Assembly (NCBI RefSeq): GCF_003315175.1
Contig: NZ_QNRQ01000001.1
Span: 620,001-684,000, forward strand
DNA: 64,000 bases
DNA from: Eoetvoesiella caeni
GTDB taxonomy: Bacteria; Pseudomonadota; Gammaproteobacteria; Burkholderiales; Burkholderiaceae_B
Direction: 5' to 3'
Positions within the stretch are counted from its first letter, which is position 1; each line of letters opens with the position of its first letter. The notes beneath the pieces are model-generated. The model was not told the DNA's origin, did no database searches, and was given only the letters and a program-made list of their open reading frames with translations. The position numbers and the translations under genes were made by a program. This document shows positions 47,746 through 60,495 of the stretch, piece by piece.

Positions 47746-48329
47746 AAAAATTCCTGTTCGACCTTTTTCCGCTGATTCTTTTTTTCCTGGCGTTCAAGTT
47801 TTCCGATATTTTCACCGCCACCGCGGTGGCAATGGTCGCCGGTGTCGGGCAGATTATCTGGCTTAAAGCCAGGCGCAAGGCCGTTGAAGCCATGCACTGG
47901 ATCAACCTGACTATTATCGTGGTGTTCGGCGGGGCCACCCTGCTGCTTCACGATGACACGTTCATCAAATGGAAGCCCACGGTGCTGTACTGGATGTTTG
48001 CCGGCATTTTGCTGGGCGGCAAGTGGATATTCGGGCGCAACCTCATCCAGAAGGTCATGGGCACCCAAATTGCGCTGCCCGACTCCGTCTGGACCAAGCT
48101 GAATCTTAGCTGGGCATTTTTCTTCGTGGTTTCGGGCGGGCTGAATCTGTATGTGGCATTCTCCGGCCACTTTACCGAGTCGCAATGGGTCAACTTCAAG
48201 GTTTTCGGGCTCATGGCCCTGATGCTGGTCTTTGTCATCGCGCAATCCATCTGGCTGGGCCGATACATCAAAGAAGAAACGGGCGCGGCGCCGCGTACTT
48301 TGTCCGACGCCAACGAATCGGGAAAATGA
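47742..48329 (+). CDS. yciB: YciB/IspZ-type inner-membrane protein
   Basis: Conserved membrane protein linked to septation and envelope integrity. The 195-residue protein starts [19 protein letters not shown] and has about five hydrophobic segments, with [30 protein letters not shown] split across the second and third and [20 protein letters not shown]. Start and stop overlap msrB and bolA. Confidence 0.95.
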   Translation: MKKFLFDLFPLILFFLAFKFSDIFTATAVAMVAGVGQIIWLKARRKAVEAMHWINLTIIVVFGGATLLLHDDTFIKWKPTVLYWMFAGILLGGKWIFGRNLIQKVMGTQIALPDSVWTKLNLSWAFFFVVSGGLNLYVAFSGHFTESQWVNFKVFGLMALMLVFVIAQSIWLGRYIKEETGAAPRTLSDANESGK

Positions 48330-48592
48330 CCATGAACACCGAACGCCAACAGCAAATCCGCGAGCGGCTCACTGCGCTGCAGCCCAGCCGGCTCGAGATC
48401 ATCGACGAATCCCATCTGCATGCCGGCCATGCCGGCGCCGAGGGCGGAGCCAGTCATTTTCGCGTCGTCATCGCTTCAACTCAGTTCAAAGGGCTGGCCC
48501 CACTGGCCCGCCATCGACTCGTGTATGATCGCTTGCACGATTTAATTCCCTACCCCATTCATGCACTGGCAATTGTCGCCACCCCAACTTAG
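48326..48592 (+). CDS. bolA: BolA-family protein
   Basis: BolA proteins work with monothiol glutaredoxins in Fe-S cluster handling and in morphology control. The 88-residue protein has the family core [25 protein letters not shown] and [12 protein letters not shown], including the conserved His residues. The ATG at 48326 overlaps the yciB stop (ATGA); an ATG two codons later is an alternative. Confidence 0.93.
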   Translation: MTMNTERQQQIRERLTALQPSRLEIIDESHLHAGHAGAEGGASHFRVVIASTQFKGLAPLARHRLVYDRLHDLIPYPIHALAIVATPT

Positions 48593-48605
48593 TAAAGGCA
48601 ATTTA

Positions 48606-49382
48606 ATGAAACGACTCGTGATGTTCGCCGCAGCATTTGCCATCGCTGCCCCGGTCTATGCCCAAAACGTAGCCACCGTCAACGGCAAGCCTATTACCCA
48701 AAAACAAGTAGACCAGTTTGTTTCGCTGTTGATCACGCAAGGCGCCAAAGATTCGCCCGAATTGCGCGAGCAAGTAAAGCAAGAAATGATAGGCCGCACG
48801 GTTGCCGTCCAGGCTGCTGAAAAAGCGGGCATCGACAAGCAAGCGGCCGTAAAGCAGGAAATCGAACTGGCTCGCCAGGGCATTCTGGTACGCGCACTGA
48901 TGGCCGACTACCTGAAGAAAAACCCGATTACCGACGCCAAGATTCAGGCCGACTACGAAGCCATCAAGAAAGAACAGGCCGGACGTGTCGAATACAAGCT
49001 GCGCCACATTCTGGTCAAGGACGAGAAAACTGCGCAAGATCTTCTTGCCGACCTGAAAGCCAAGAAGATTACGTTCGACGCAGCCGCCAAGAAAGATTCC
49101 ATCGACCCGGGCAGCGGCAAGAACGGCGGCGAGCTGGGCTGGGGCCCAACAAGCAATTACGTGCCTGAATTCGCGCAAGCTGTGGAAAGCCTGAAGAAAG
49201 GCCAGATGACGGACAAGCCGGTGCAGACGCAGTTCGGCTGGCACATCATTGAAGTCGAAGACACTCGTCCTATCAAGTTCCCGACGCTGGAAGAAGTGAA
49301 GCCGCAAATCACCGAGATGCTGCGCCAGCAGGAATTGGGCCAGTACCAGCAAAGCCTGATGAAATCGGCAACGATCAAGTAA
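48606..49382 (+). CDS. Periplasmic parvulin-type peptidyl-prolyl isomerase
   Basis: The 258-residue protein has a signal peptide (MKRLVMFAAAFAIAAPVYAQ, cut after YAQ or VYA), an N-terminal SurA-like helical region, and a PpiC domain at about residues 128-225 (KLRHILVKDE, GGELGWGPTSNYVPEFAQAV, TQFGWHIIEVED). It is likely a chaperone for exported proteins. An AAAGG site precedes the ATG at 48606. A perfect terminator follows. Confidence 0.93.
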   Translation: MKRLVMFAAAFAIAAPVYAQNVATVNGKPITQKQVDQFVSLLITQGAKDSPELREQVKQEMIGRTVAVQAAEKAGIDKQAAVKQEIELARQGILVRALMADYLKKNPITDAKIQADYEAIKKEQAGRVEYKLRHILVKDEKTAQDLLADLKAKKITFDAAAKKDSIDPGSGKNGGELGWGPTSNYVPEFAQAVESLKKGQMTDKPVQTQFGWHIIEVEDTRPIKFPTLEEVKPQITEMLRQQELGQYQQSLMKSATIK

Positions 49383-49446
49383 GTATTTTTTCTGCGGGCT
49401 GCTGGGCATCGTTGCCTTGAAGCTCGCAAGATTGTAAATATATAGG

Positions 49447-49483
49447 TGGCCCCCGCTGGCTTTTGCAGCGGGGGCCATTTTTT
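49447..49483 (+). terminator. Intrinsic terminator of msrB-yciB-bolA-ppi
   Basis: TGGCCCCCGCTG pairs with CAGCGGGGGCCA (12 bp) around a 7-base loop, followed by TTTTTT. It lies 64 bp after the isomerase stop. Confidence 0.93.
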
Positions 49484-49575
49484 GTTCTTAGGCTTTAAGG
49501 ATTAGGTTCTTGAATCGGGGTGCTGGGCCGGAGAAGGCATGCGCCGCGTCCCGCGATCAAACGAACAACGGCGAC

Positions 49576-52718
<3,143 letters not shown>

Positions 52719-52759
52719 TTTCTGTTCCGCCGCGTCACGATACGTTAACCTTTTCTGTC

Positions 52760-55700
52760 TTACACTTCGGCCAATTGCATGGCCGAATCGATGTCTACCG
52801 CAACAATACGCGATACGCCTTGCTCTTGCATGGTTACGCCGACCAATTGCTTGGCCATCTGCATGGCAATTTTATTATGGGAAATAAATAAAAACTGGGT
52901 CTGGTCGCTCATGTTGCCGACCAGGTTGGCATAACGCTCGGTATTGGCATCGTCCAGCGGCGCGTCGACCTCGTCAAGCAGACAGAACGGCGCCGGATTC
53001 AGCTTGAACAAGGCAAACACCAAGGCCGTGGCCGTAAGCGCTTTTTCGCCGCCCGATAAAAGATGGATAGTGCTGTTGCGCTTGCCGGGCGGCTGCGCCA
53101 TGACCTGCACGCCCGCATCAAGGATTTCCTCGCCGGTGATCACCAGCTTGGCCTCGCCGCCGCCGAACAGGCGCGGGAAAAGCTCGCCGAAATGGCCGTT
53201 GACCGCATCGAAGGTTTCTTGCAGCAACTGGCGCGTTTCGCGATCGATCTTGCGGATAGCGTCTTCAAGGGTTTCGATGGCGCTGCATAGATCGGCATAC
53301 TGAGAGTCCAGAAACCCTTTGCGCTCGCGCCCCGCGCTAAGTTCGTCGAGCGCGGCCAGGTTTACCGAACCCAGGCTGTCGATCTGGCGCGAAATGCGCT
53401 GAACTTCGGACTGCAGCCAATTGGCGCGGCGCCACTCATCGGGACGCTCATCGAGCAAAGCCTGCAGCGTAGCGCGGTCGACCTGGTTCGCGTCAAGCTG
53501 CTCGGAAAACTGTTCAACCGCCAGACGCGCGGCCTGTTCCTGCAATTGCAATTCCATAATGCGCGCGCGGCGCGGTTCAAGCGTACGCTCCAGCGTAACC
53601 CGCTCTTCGTCGGCCGTGCGCAGCAGCGCCGCCAGGTTATCAAGCTCGATGCGCGCGCGGTTAAGCGCCTCTTCGCGCTCGGCCCGCTGCTCCAGCGCTT
53701 CTTGCAAGCCCGCCTGCGCCGCCGAGGCATCCAGCTCGAACAGTTCACCCTGCAAACCTTCCAGCTCGTCGCTGGCACGGCGGGCTTGCTCGGAAGCCAG
53801 CTGCAGGTTGCGGGTCAAGTCGGCTTTACGCGTATGCAGCGACTTTTCGGAGAACTCGGACTCGTGCACGGCCCGTTCCAGCTCGCGCAACTGCTGGCGC
53901 GCCAGTTCGGTTTTATTGGCCAGTTCTTCGCCGGACAGCTCGGCATCGGAAAAACGCCCCTGGTGCTCGGCCAGCTCGGCATCGAAGCCTTCAAAGCGCG
54001 CCTCGGCTTCTTCCCGGCTGATGCGCTGCTCTTCAGCCTGACCAGCCACTTCGGCCAGCTCTTCGCGTATGCGCGCCGCTCGTTCACCCGACTGCTGGGC
54101 CTGCTGCTGCAGGCGAGAATGTTCGAGCTGCACATCATGCAGGCGGCGGGTCAGCTCGGAAACGCGCACGCGTGCCGGAGCCAGGGCTTGCGAAACCTGC
54201 TGCCATGCGGTTTCGGCACGGGCCACGGCGCCTATAGTCTGGTCGGCGATCAATTGCCTGGCTTTGGTTTCGCGCTGCAGGTTTTCGATTTCCTGCTGGC
54301 GGGCCAGCAAGCCCGCCTGTTCCGAGTCGGGCGCATAAAAACGCACGCTGTGCAGGTCGACCAAATGCCCTTCCTTGAGCACAAACAGCGCCCCTGCCGG
54401 CAGGTCGCGCCTTGCAGCCAGCGCCGTGGCCGTGTCGCTGGCGACGTAAACGTCGCGCAGCCAATCGTTCAGCAAAGTACGCAGGTCGGGATCGCTGATT
54501 CGCAACAGTGAACTCAAGGGTGTGAGCTCTTGCGCCGCCGCGGGCGCGGGCGCCGCAGGCGGGACTTGGTAAAACGCCAGGCGCGCAGGCGGCGCATCGG
54601 CGGAAAAAGCGCGCACATGCTCGAGCTGGCGCACTTCGAGCGCGGCCATGCGTTCTCGCAGGACGGACTCAAGCGCCGTTTCCCAGCCCGGTTCCACTTG
54701 CAGCTTTTGCCACAAGCGCGCCAACGAACCCAATTCGTGCTTGTCGAGCCAGGGCTGCAAAGCGCCCTGCTTTTGGACATCGTCCTGCAATTTGGTCAGC
54801 GCCGACAAGCGCGCCTCAAGCCGTGCCAGCGCCTGCGATTCTTCCTGGGCAGCGGCCTGCGCCTGGCTGCGTTGCTGATCCAGGCCTGGCAAGCGCTCTT
54901 CGAGTTCGGCCAATTGCGCCTGCGCTTCCTGCACCTGATCGTCGATGGCTGCGTGGTCGCCGGCCAGGCGTTCAAGGTTGGCCGGATCGGGCGCGTTCAG
55001 GTCGCGCAATTCTTGTTCCAGACGCTCTTGGCGCAGCGCCAGGGCGGTAATCTGGCGGTCGGCATCGCGTTGCGCCTGCGCCGCCAGCGCCAGGTTTTGC
55101 TCGACGCGGGCCAGGCTGCTGCGCATTTCATCGCGCGAAGCGCCCGCCGCCCGTACGCGGGCTTCCATATCGGGCAGTGCAACCGAGGCCTCTTCGGCCC
55201 GCGCGCGAGCTTCTTCGGTGCGCACAGCGGCCATTTGCAAATCGTCTTCAGTCTGCTCCAGCTGCTCGGCGCAATGCGCCTGCTGGTCGGCCCATTCTTG
55301 CATTTGGCCCTGCAACTGATTGCGCCGCGCCTGAACGCGATTGCGCGAATCGACGACGTGGCGAATTTCGGCCTCGAGCCGGCTGACTTGCGCCCCCGCC
55401 TCGAACAGTTGGCCCTGCGCGGCATGCACGGCATCCGCCGCGGCGTAATGCGCCTGCCGCCTGGACTCCAGCGCCGATTCGCCTGCGCGCAAACCGGCCA
55501 TGGCGGCTTCCAGTTCGGTTTGAGCTTGTTCTATGGACTGAAACTTGGCTTTTTGCTCGTCGCGCGCGTTGTTTTCTTTAAGCAGCCACAAAACCTGCTG
55601 CTTTTGCTCGCCCTCTTCTTGCAGGCTACGGTAACGGCCCGCCACTTCAGCCTGCGCTTCAAGCTTTTCCAGTTGCGCGGCCAGCTCCCGCATGATGTCT

Positions 55701-56284
55701 TCGACGCGCGTAAGGTTTTCGCGCGTATCGCCCAGCCGGTTTTCGGTTTCGCGGCGCCTTTCTTTATAGCGGGACACGCCGGCGGCCTCTTCCAGGAACA
55801 CCCTCAATTCTTCCGGGCGGGCTTCTATCAGGCGATTGATCATGCCCTGACCGATAATGGCATACCCGCGTGTGCCCAGGCCCGTGCCCAGGAAAATATC
55901 GTGGATGTCGCGCCGCCTTACCTGCTGGTTATTCACGTAATAGCTGCTGGTGCCATCGCGCGTCAAGACCCGCCGCACCGCAATTTCGGCATACGTGCTC
56001 CATTGCCCCACTGCACGGCCTTCGGTATTGTCGAATACCAATTCGACCGAGGCGCGAGCCGCAGGCTTGCGATTGCCCGAGCCGTTAAAGATCACGTCCT
56101 GCATGGACTCGCCACGCAGCTCGGATGCTTTGGTTTCACCCAGCACCCAGCGCACCGCGTCGATAATATTGGACTTGCCGCAACCGTTGGGCCCCACCAC
56201 ACCGACCAACTGGCTTGGCGTGGGAATAACCGTCGGCTCGACAAAAGATTTAAAACCGGCTAGTTTTATTTGGGTCAGGCGCAC
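52760..56284 (-). CDS. smc: Chromosome segregation protein SMC
   Basis: Condenses and segregates the chromosome together with ScpA and ScpB. The start is a GTG at 56284 (VRLTQIKLAGFKSF), as the family begins there, giving 1174 residues; the frame stays open 50 codons upstream without homology. Walker A GPNGCGKSN is near residue 33, long coiled coils flank a hinge near 520-640, and the C-terminal head has LSGGEKALTA near 1078 and Walker B LLDEVDAPLDDAN near 1105. Confidence 0.96.
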   Translation of the reverse strand: MRLTQIKLAGFKSFVEPTVIPTPSQLVGVVGPNGCGKSNIIDAVRWVLGETKASELRGESMQDVIFNGSGNRKPAARASVELVFDNTEGRAVGQWSTYAEIAVRRVLTRDGTSSYYVNNQQVRRRDIHDIFLGTGLGTRGYAIIGQGMINRLIEARPEELRVFLEEAAGVSRYKERRRETENRLGDTRENLTRVEDIMRELAAQLEKLEAQAEVAGRYRSLQEEGEQKQQVLWLLKENNARDEQKAKFQSIEQAQTELEAAMAGLRAGESALESRRQAHYAAADAVHAAQGQLFEAGAQVSRLEAEIRHVVDSRNRVQARRNQLQGQMQEWADQQAHCAEQLEQTEDDLQMAAVRTEEARARAEEASVALPDMEARVRAAGASRDEMRSSLARVEQNLALAAQAQRDADRQITALALRQERLEQELRDLNAPDPANLERLAGDHAAIDDQVQEAQAQLAELEERLPGLDQQRSQAQAAAQEESQALARLEARLSALTKLQDDVQKQGALQPWLDKHELGSLARLWQKLQVEPGWETALESVLRERMAALEVRQLEHVRAFSADAPPARLAFYQVPPAAPAPAAAQELTPLSSLLRISDPDLRTLLNDWLRDVYVASDTATALAARRDLPAGALFVLKEGHLVDLHSVRFYAPDSEQAGLLARQQEIENLQRETKARQLIADQTIGAVARAETAWQQVSQALAPARVRVSELTRRLHDVQLEHSRLQQQAQQSGERAARIREELAEVAGQAEEQRISREEAEARFEGFDAELAEHQGRFSDAELSGEELANKTELARQQLRELERAVHESEFSEKSLHTRKADLTRNLQLASEQARRASDELEGLQGELFELDASAAQAGLQEALEQRAEREEALNRARIELDNLAALLRTADEERVTLERTLEPRRARIMELQLQEQAARLAVEQFSEQLDANQVDRATLQALLDERPDEWRRANWLQSEVQRISRQIDSLGSVNLAALDELSAGRERKGFLDSQYADLCSAIETLEDAIRKIDRETRQLLQETFDAVNGHFGELFPRLFGGGEAKLVITGEEILDAGVQVMAQPPGKRNSTIHLLSGGEKALTATALVFALFKLNPAPFCLLDEVDAPLDDANTERYANLVGNMSDQTQFLFISHNKIAMQMAKQLVGVTMQEQGVSRIVAVDIDSAMQLAEV

Positions 56285-56447
56285 AATTGGAAATGATAAG
56301 TAAACGATGAAAACAAGGAAGGCTGGACTTTCAAGCGGGGCGATCAGGCCGGCCCGGACTTGCTGCACCCGGCTCCGTTGCGCAACTGTTTCGTATGATA
56401 ACGCACCATGCGAGTGATCCCTAACCGAAAACAATTTAAGAATAATC

Positions 56448-56477
56448 TCGATACGATCTTAAAGCTAACGCTATACT
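56448..56477 (+). promoter_or_regulatory. Candidate lplT promoter
   Basis: TATACT at 56472-56477 is a good -10, with TCGATA (4 of 6 matches) at 56448-56453 and an 18-bp spacer. It lies in the 254-bp gap between divergent smc and lplT. The smc promoter was not identified. Confidence 0.4.
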
Positions 56478-56538
56478 CACAAACTGTTTTTATTATTTTC
56501 TTGCACTTTGCGTCCACTCCTATTCCAGAGACTTACGA

Positions 56539-57843
56539 TTGAAAAAAGGTTTTTATCTCGTAATGGCAGCCCAGGCGCTGTCGTCTCTGGCCGACAATGC
56601 GCTGCTCATTGCGGCGATCGCGCTCATTGCCGACTTGCAGGGCCCCGACTGGATGGTGCCCATGATGAAGTGGTGGTTCGCCCTGGCGTATGTCGTGCTG
56701 GCCGCCTTCGTGGGTGCGTTTGCCGACTCCTTCCCCAAGGGCAGGGTCATGTTCACAACCAACGCCATCAAGCTTGGGGGCTGCATTCTCATGTTTACCA
56801 CCCAAATGGTCGACGTGGGCAGCTACGCGCAATTGGTCCAGGTTTTCGTTGCCTACACCCTGGTGGGCATCGGTGCCGCAGCCTACTCGCCCGCCAAGTA
56901 CGGCATAGTCACAGAGATGCTGCCGCCCGACATGCTGGTCAAGGGCAATAGCTGGATCGAAGGCCTTACCGTTTTGTCGATCATTCTGGGCACGGTATTG
57001 GGCGGCGTGCTGATCAGCCCCGCTGTATCCGGCTCGCTATTGGCACATCCATGGGTCGGCCCCATAGCCCAGACCCGAACCGAAGCAGCCATCCTGATCA
57101 TCGGCGTCGTGTATTTCCTGGCTGCAATCTGCAATCTTCTCATTCCGCGCACGGGCGTCAGCTACCCCAAGCAGCAAACCAACCCGTTCAAACTCATCAC
57201 CGAATTCGGGTGCTACGTCGGCATACTCTGGAAAGACAAACTGGGACAGATTTCGCTGGCGGTAACCACGCTTTTCTGGGGTGCCGGCGCAACCTTGCAA
57301 CTGATCGTCATCGAATGGGGCGCCCGCCACCTGGGCTACCCGCTGGAGCGCTCCTCGATACTTATGGGTGTAGCCGCGGTCGGCACTGTGGCAGGTTCCA
57401 TACTGGCAGGCAAAGTCCCCCTGAAACGCGCTTTGTCGGTCCTGCCTTTGGGCGTGATCATGGGCCTGACGGTACTGCTGATGCCATTCGTCTACGAGCC
57501 CTGGGCCGTTTATAGCGTCCTGCTGCTGATAGGCGCGCTATCGGGCTTTTTCGTCGTGCCCATGAACGCCCTGCTGCAACATCGCGGACACGTGCTGCTT
57601 TCCGCCGGCCATTCTATCGCCGTGCAGAATTTCAACGAACAACTGAATATTTTGCTGATGCTGGCACTTTACAGCCTGATGCTATGGCTTAATCTGCCCA
57701 TCAACAGCATTATTGTGTTTTTCGGCCTGCTTGTGGCCAGCTTGATGCTGCTGTTCATACGCTGGAGCCACCTGAATCACAAAGCCGACCCGACGCTGCT
57801 GCATCAGATCGGCCAGCACGGCCATGGCCAGGCACTACACTGA
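56539..57843 (+). CDS. lplT: Lysophospholipid transporter LplT
   Basis: Major-facilitator-family flippase that imports lysophospholipids for reacylation. The 434-residue protein begins with TTG (MKKGFYLVMAAQALSSLADNALL), supported by similarity to LplT starts; the first ATG is eight codons later. About twelve hydrophobic helices are seen. The usual partner aas gene is not adjacent. Its 3' end overlaps the convergent glycosylase gene by 9 bp. Confidence 0.9.
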   Translation: MKKGFYLVMAAQALSSLADNALLIAAIALIADLQGPDWMVPMMKWWFALAYVVLAAFVGAFADSFPKGRVMFTTNAIKLGGCILMFTTQMVDVGSYAQLVQVFVAYTLVGIGAAAYSPAKYGIVTEMLPPDMLVKGNSWIEGLTVLSIILGTVLGGVLISPAVSGSLLAHPWVGPIAQTRTEAAILIIGVVYFLAAICNLLIPRTGVSYPKQQTNPFKLITEFGCYVGILWKDKLGQISLAVTTLFWGAGATLQLIVIEWGARHLGYPLERSSILMGVAAVGTVAGSILAGKVPLKRALSVLPLGVIMGLTVLLMPFVYEPWAVYSVLLLIGALSGFFVVPMNALLQHRGHVLLSAGHSIAVQNFNEQLNILLMLALYSLMLWLNLPINSIIVFFGLLVASLMLLFIRWSHLNHKADPTLLHQIGQHGHGQALH

Positions 57844-58743
57844 GCAAGCCAGCTTCAGGTCCCGCCAGGCGTTGGCCTTGTGCTGAGCGCGCGATAGCAG
57901 CGAGGCGGGGTGGTAGGTCGCCACAACCGGAATCCGCCCCGTGCTTTCGGTATCCAGCCAATGTACTCGGCCACGCAGCAATTCCAGGTCGGCCGTCTCG
58001 TCCAGCAGCGACTGTGCTGCCAGCCATCCCAGCACCAGGATGCGCCGCGGCTTGAGCATTTCTATCTGGCGCAGCAAATAAGGCCGGCACGCAGCTATCT
58101 CTTCCGGTCTGGGGGTGCGATTGCCGCGCGGCCGGCATTTAATGACATTGGTATAAAACACCGGAGCGTCGGCCGCCAGTCCCGCCGCGGCAAGCATGGC
58201 ATGCAGAAGCTCTCCCGCCTTGCCTTGAAACGGCAAGCCCATGCGATCGTCGCGATCGCCCGGGGCTTCGCCAATAAGCATCCACTCGACCGATTCTGTC
58301 GCACCCTCGCCAAATACCGTCTGGCTGCGTCCGGTATGCAATGAACAAGCCTGGCACGCCGCAACGTGTTCTTTCAAGGCCGGCCACTCAAGCGGGGGGA
58401 CGACGACGGGTCGCATGGCGGCCGGGGCGGCCGCGCGTGCACCGACCTTGGGAAGCGGCGCCGGCGGACGCTTGGACGGCGCGGCCTCGATGGCTGTCGC
58501 GTCAGACTCGGTCGCCTGGACAACAAGGCTGGCTGCCTGGCCTTCCGGTGTCTGGACGCCGGCTTGCCCCCCTTGCTGCAATTGGGCCAGGATATGTCCA
58601 ACTGGAACAGGCGTGGGCGGCGCAACTGGGCTGGGACGCTGCACAAACTGCTGCAGCAAACGCCGGTCCATACCCATTTCCTGCAGCCAGGCCTGCTGAA
58701 TGGCGCTTAGCGGCAAGCCCGGGCGAAGGTCGGCGCCCGTCAT
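57835..58743 (-). CDS. Uracil-DNA glycosylase, Fe-S type
   Basis: Removes uracil from DNA. The C-terminal 180 residues match the family 4 type: CQACSLH, GEAPGDRDDRMGLPFQGKAGELL, TNVIKCRPRGNRTP, AACRPYLLRQI and TYHPASLLS. Cys residues in CQAC, KCRP and ACRPYL should bind a [4Fe-4S] cluster. The N-terminal 115 residues are Pro/Ala/Gln-rich, probably disordered, and common in this order. It overlaps the upstream gene by ATGA. Confidence 0.9.
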   Translation of the reverse strand: MTGADLRPGLPLSAIQQAWLQEMGMDRRLLQQFVQRPSPVAPPTPVPVGHILAQLQQGGQAGVQTPEGQAASLVVQATESDATAIEAAPSKRPPAPLPKVGARAAAPAAMRPVVVPPLEWPALKEHVAACQACSLHTGRSQTVFGEGATESVEWMLIGEAPGDRDDRMGLPFQGKAGELLHAMLAAAGLAADAPVFYTNVIKCRPRGNRTPRPEEIAACRPYLLRQIEMLKPRRILVLGWLAAQSLLDETADLELLRGRVHWLDTESTGRIPVVATYHPASLLSRAQHKANAWRDLKLACSV

Positions 58744-60002
58744 GCCGGCGCCTTGGCGGTTTTCAGTGTTTTCTCCATGACCCAGCCGTCCTCGCGTTCG
58801 TTCCCACCCTTGGGATAATAGCCCTTGCGCGTACCGGTATGCATAAAGCCGCGGTTGCGATAGAAAGACACAGCCTGTTCATTGGTGGGCCGCACTTCAA
58901 GCATCAGCGCGGGCAAGTCCCGCTTTGCCGTCTCGTGTTCGCAATGGCGCAACAACATATAGCCCACCCCGGTGCGCTGAGCCTCGGGAGTGACGGCAAT
59001 AAGCAGCAAATGGGCGATGTCCGGCGCAAACATGACCAGGCTGAACCCGAGTATCTGTTCGCCCTGGCGTGCCACCCAGGCGCCGTACCCGGCCTCGAGC
59101 GCATCGCGGAAATTGCCCAGGGTCCAGGGAAATGCCTGAACCCTGGCTTCGATATTCGCCACAACCGGCAGGTCTTCCATGCGCATGCGCACAATAGCGA
59201 CGGGCGCCTGCGCCTTGGGGTTGCCGCCCAGGCCCTGGTCGCGCTCGGCAACCGTGTACGCCACTTTATCCCGCACATACAACGGGGCTGCTTGGTCCGG
59301 CGCAACTGTTTCCCCTCGCTGCCAGGCCTGCTGAGCAATTCGGGCCACCGCTTCCGCCGTAGCCCTTTGCGCCTGGCCCCAGCTTATGCGCGCTGGCGCG
59401 GCACCGTGCGCCGGCACAGCCAGCGTCGACAAGATCGGATAGACGCCAAGCGCATCACCCAGCAACTTGATATTTACTTGGGCCGGGCCCAATTCGGCCT
59501 GCAATTGCCAGCCCAGCTGCTCCAGCCACAAGTGGGCATCGTGCACATTAAGCAGCACAGGTTCTTGCACCGCCTGCCATGTGGGCACGCCGTCCACGGT
59601 GGGCTGCCGATAGGCTGCGGCATAGAGTTCGTTCATGCGCGCATCCTGCAACACCACGCAGACCGCGTTGCCTCCCGGCTCTTGCTCGGCCACCGCCAAC
59701 AACGAAGGCACGGGAATGACGGGAAGCCCAAGCGCAAAGGCCATGCCCTGCGCCACGCCGCAAGCGACCCGCAAACCGGTGAAGCCCCCTGGACCTTGAC
59801 CAAATGCAATGGCACTTAACTGGCGCCGCTCGACCCCGGCTTCTTTCAGCAATTGGTCGACCATGGGAAGCAGGCGCTCAGCATGCTCGGCGGTCGCGTC
59901 GTGTCCCAGCGTTCGCACATGCAAACGCCCTTCGCCGGCCGAAAGCAAGGCAACGCCGCACAAACTGGAGGAAGTTTCCAGCGCAAGAATATGAAGATCC
60001 AT
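58740..60002 (-). CDS. tsaB: TsaB-RimI fusion protein
   Basis: One continuous frame of 420 residues combines two proteins. Residues 1-245 match TsaB, the dimer partner of TsaD in making t6A37 of tRNA (LHILALETSSSLCGVALL, GQGPGGFTGLRVACGVAQGMA). Residues 270-420 match RimI, the N-acetyltransferase of ribosomal protein S18 (MRMEDLPVVANIEARVQAFPW, RTGVGYMLLRH, FYRNRGF). The start MDLHILAL at 60002 was taken because upstream extension lacks homology; an ATG three codons earlier is possible. Confidence 0.92.
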   Translation of the reverse strand: MDLHILALETSSSLCGVALLSAGEGRLHVRTLGHDATAEHAERLLPMVDQLLKEAGVERRQLSAIAFGQGPGGFTGLRVACGVAQGMAFALGLPVIPVPSLLAVAEQEPGGNAVCVVLQDARMNELYAAAYRQPTVDGVPTWQAVQEPVLLNVHDAHLWLEQLGWQLQAELGPAQVNIKLLGDALGVYPILSTLAVPAHGAAPARISWGQAQRATAEAVARIAQQAWQRGETVAPDQAAPLYVRDKVAYTVAERDQGLGGNPKAQAPVAIVRMRMEDLPVVANIEARVQAFPWTLGNFRDALEAGYGAWVARQGEQILGFSLVMFAPDIAHLLLIAVTPEAQRTGVGYMLLRHCEHETAKRDLPALMLEVRPTNEQAVSFYRNRGFMHTGTRKGYYPKGGNEREDGWVMEKTLKTAKAPA

Positions 60003-60495
60003 GGGGGACATTTTAAACAAGGAATAAGAAAACGACTCTTGCGCCAGAAAACCCGGCAATAAAACGCATACGGCAAGACAAAGCCGAACGCGGACGGCAG
60101 TTTTCCATGCGCCGTTTGCAGCGGCCGGTGGCAAAAACATACGATACAAATATACATTTGAAGCGCGGCGAAAATGTGCTTGCGGGCCCAGCCGGGCGAG
60201 TCTTTCGCATGCCGCCAAAGCCGCCGCCAGTATAGTTTTGTAACGTGAACTACCGGGTAGTAGCCGATATTTGGCTTGCTTTTATAGGCCGTTTAGCGGA
60301 ATTGGCAAAAAATGCTACCGCATTTACATGTGTAATGATAAGCTATACGCGTAAATATCTGAAGCAAATCAGGTCGAATAAACATGCCGTCCGATTGCCC
60401 GAAAACTGTAAGGCATATTCTACTAAACGCATAATATGTAATATCTTGCTACCAGCCCCTTCACGGGCCTTCTCGACCCTGTTACATTTTCAGCC
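60003..60495. other. Divergent gap between tsaB-rimI and ompR
   Basis: About 490 bp with no credible gene; the upstream continuation of the tsaB frame is not coding by homology. It has a 13-bp palindrome ACTACCGGGTAGT (60249-60261) and an A+T-rich zone (60290-60460) just before ompR, where the ompR promoter probably lies. Confidence 0.5.

Noticed and set aside
56285-56434. 50-codon upstream extension of SMC
   Set aside because: SMC starts at RLTQIKLAGFKSF; the GTG at 56284 fits, the extension does not.
60003-60218. 72-codon upstream extension of the TsaB-RimI frame
   Set aside because: TsaB proteins start at MDLHILAL-like sequence; the extension has no homology.
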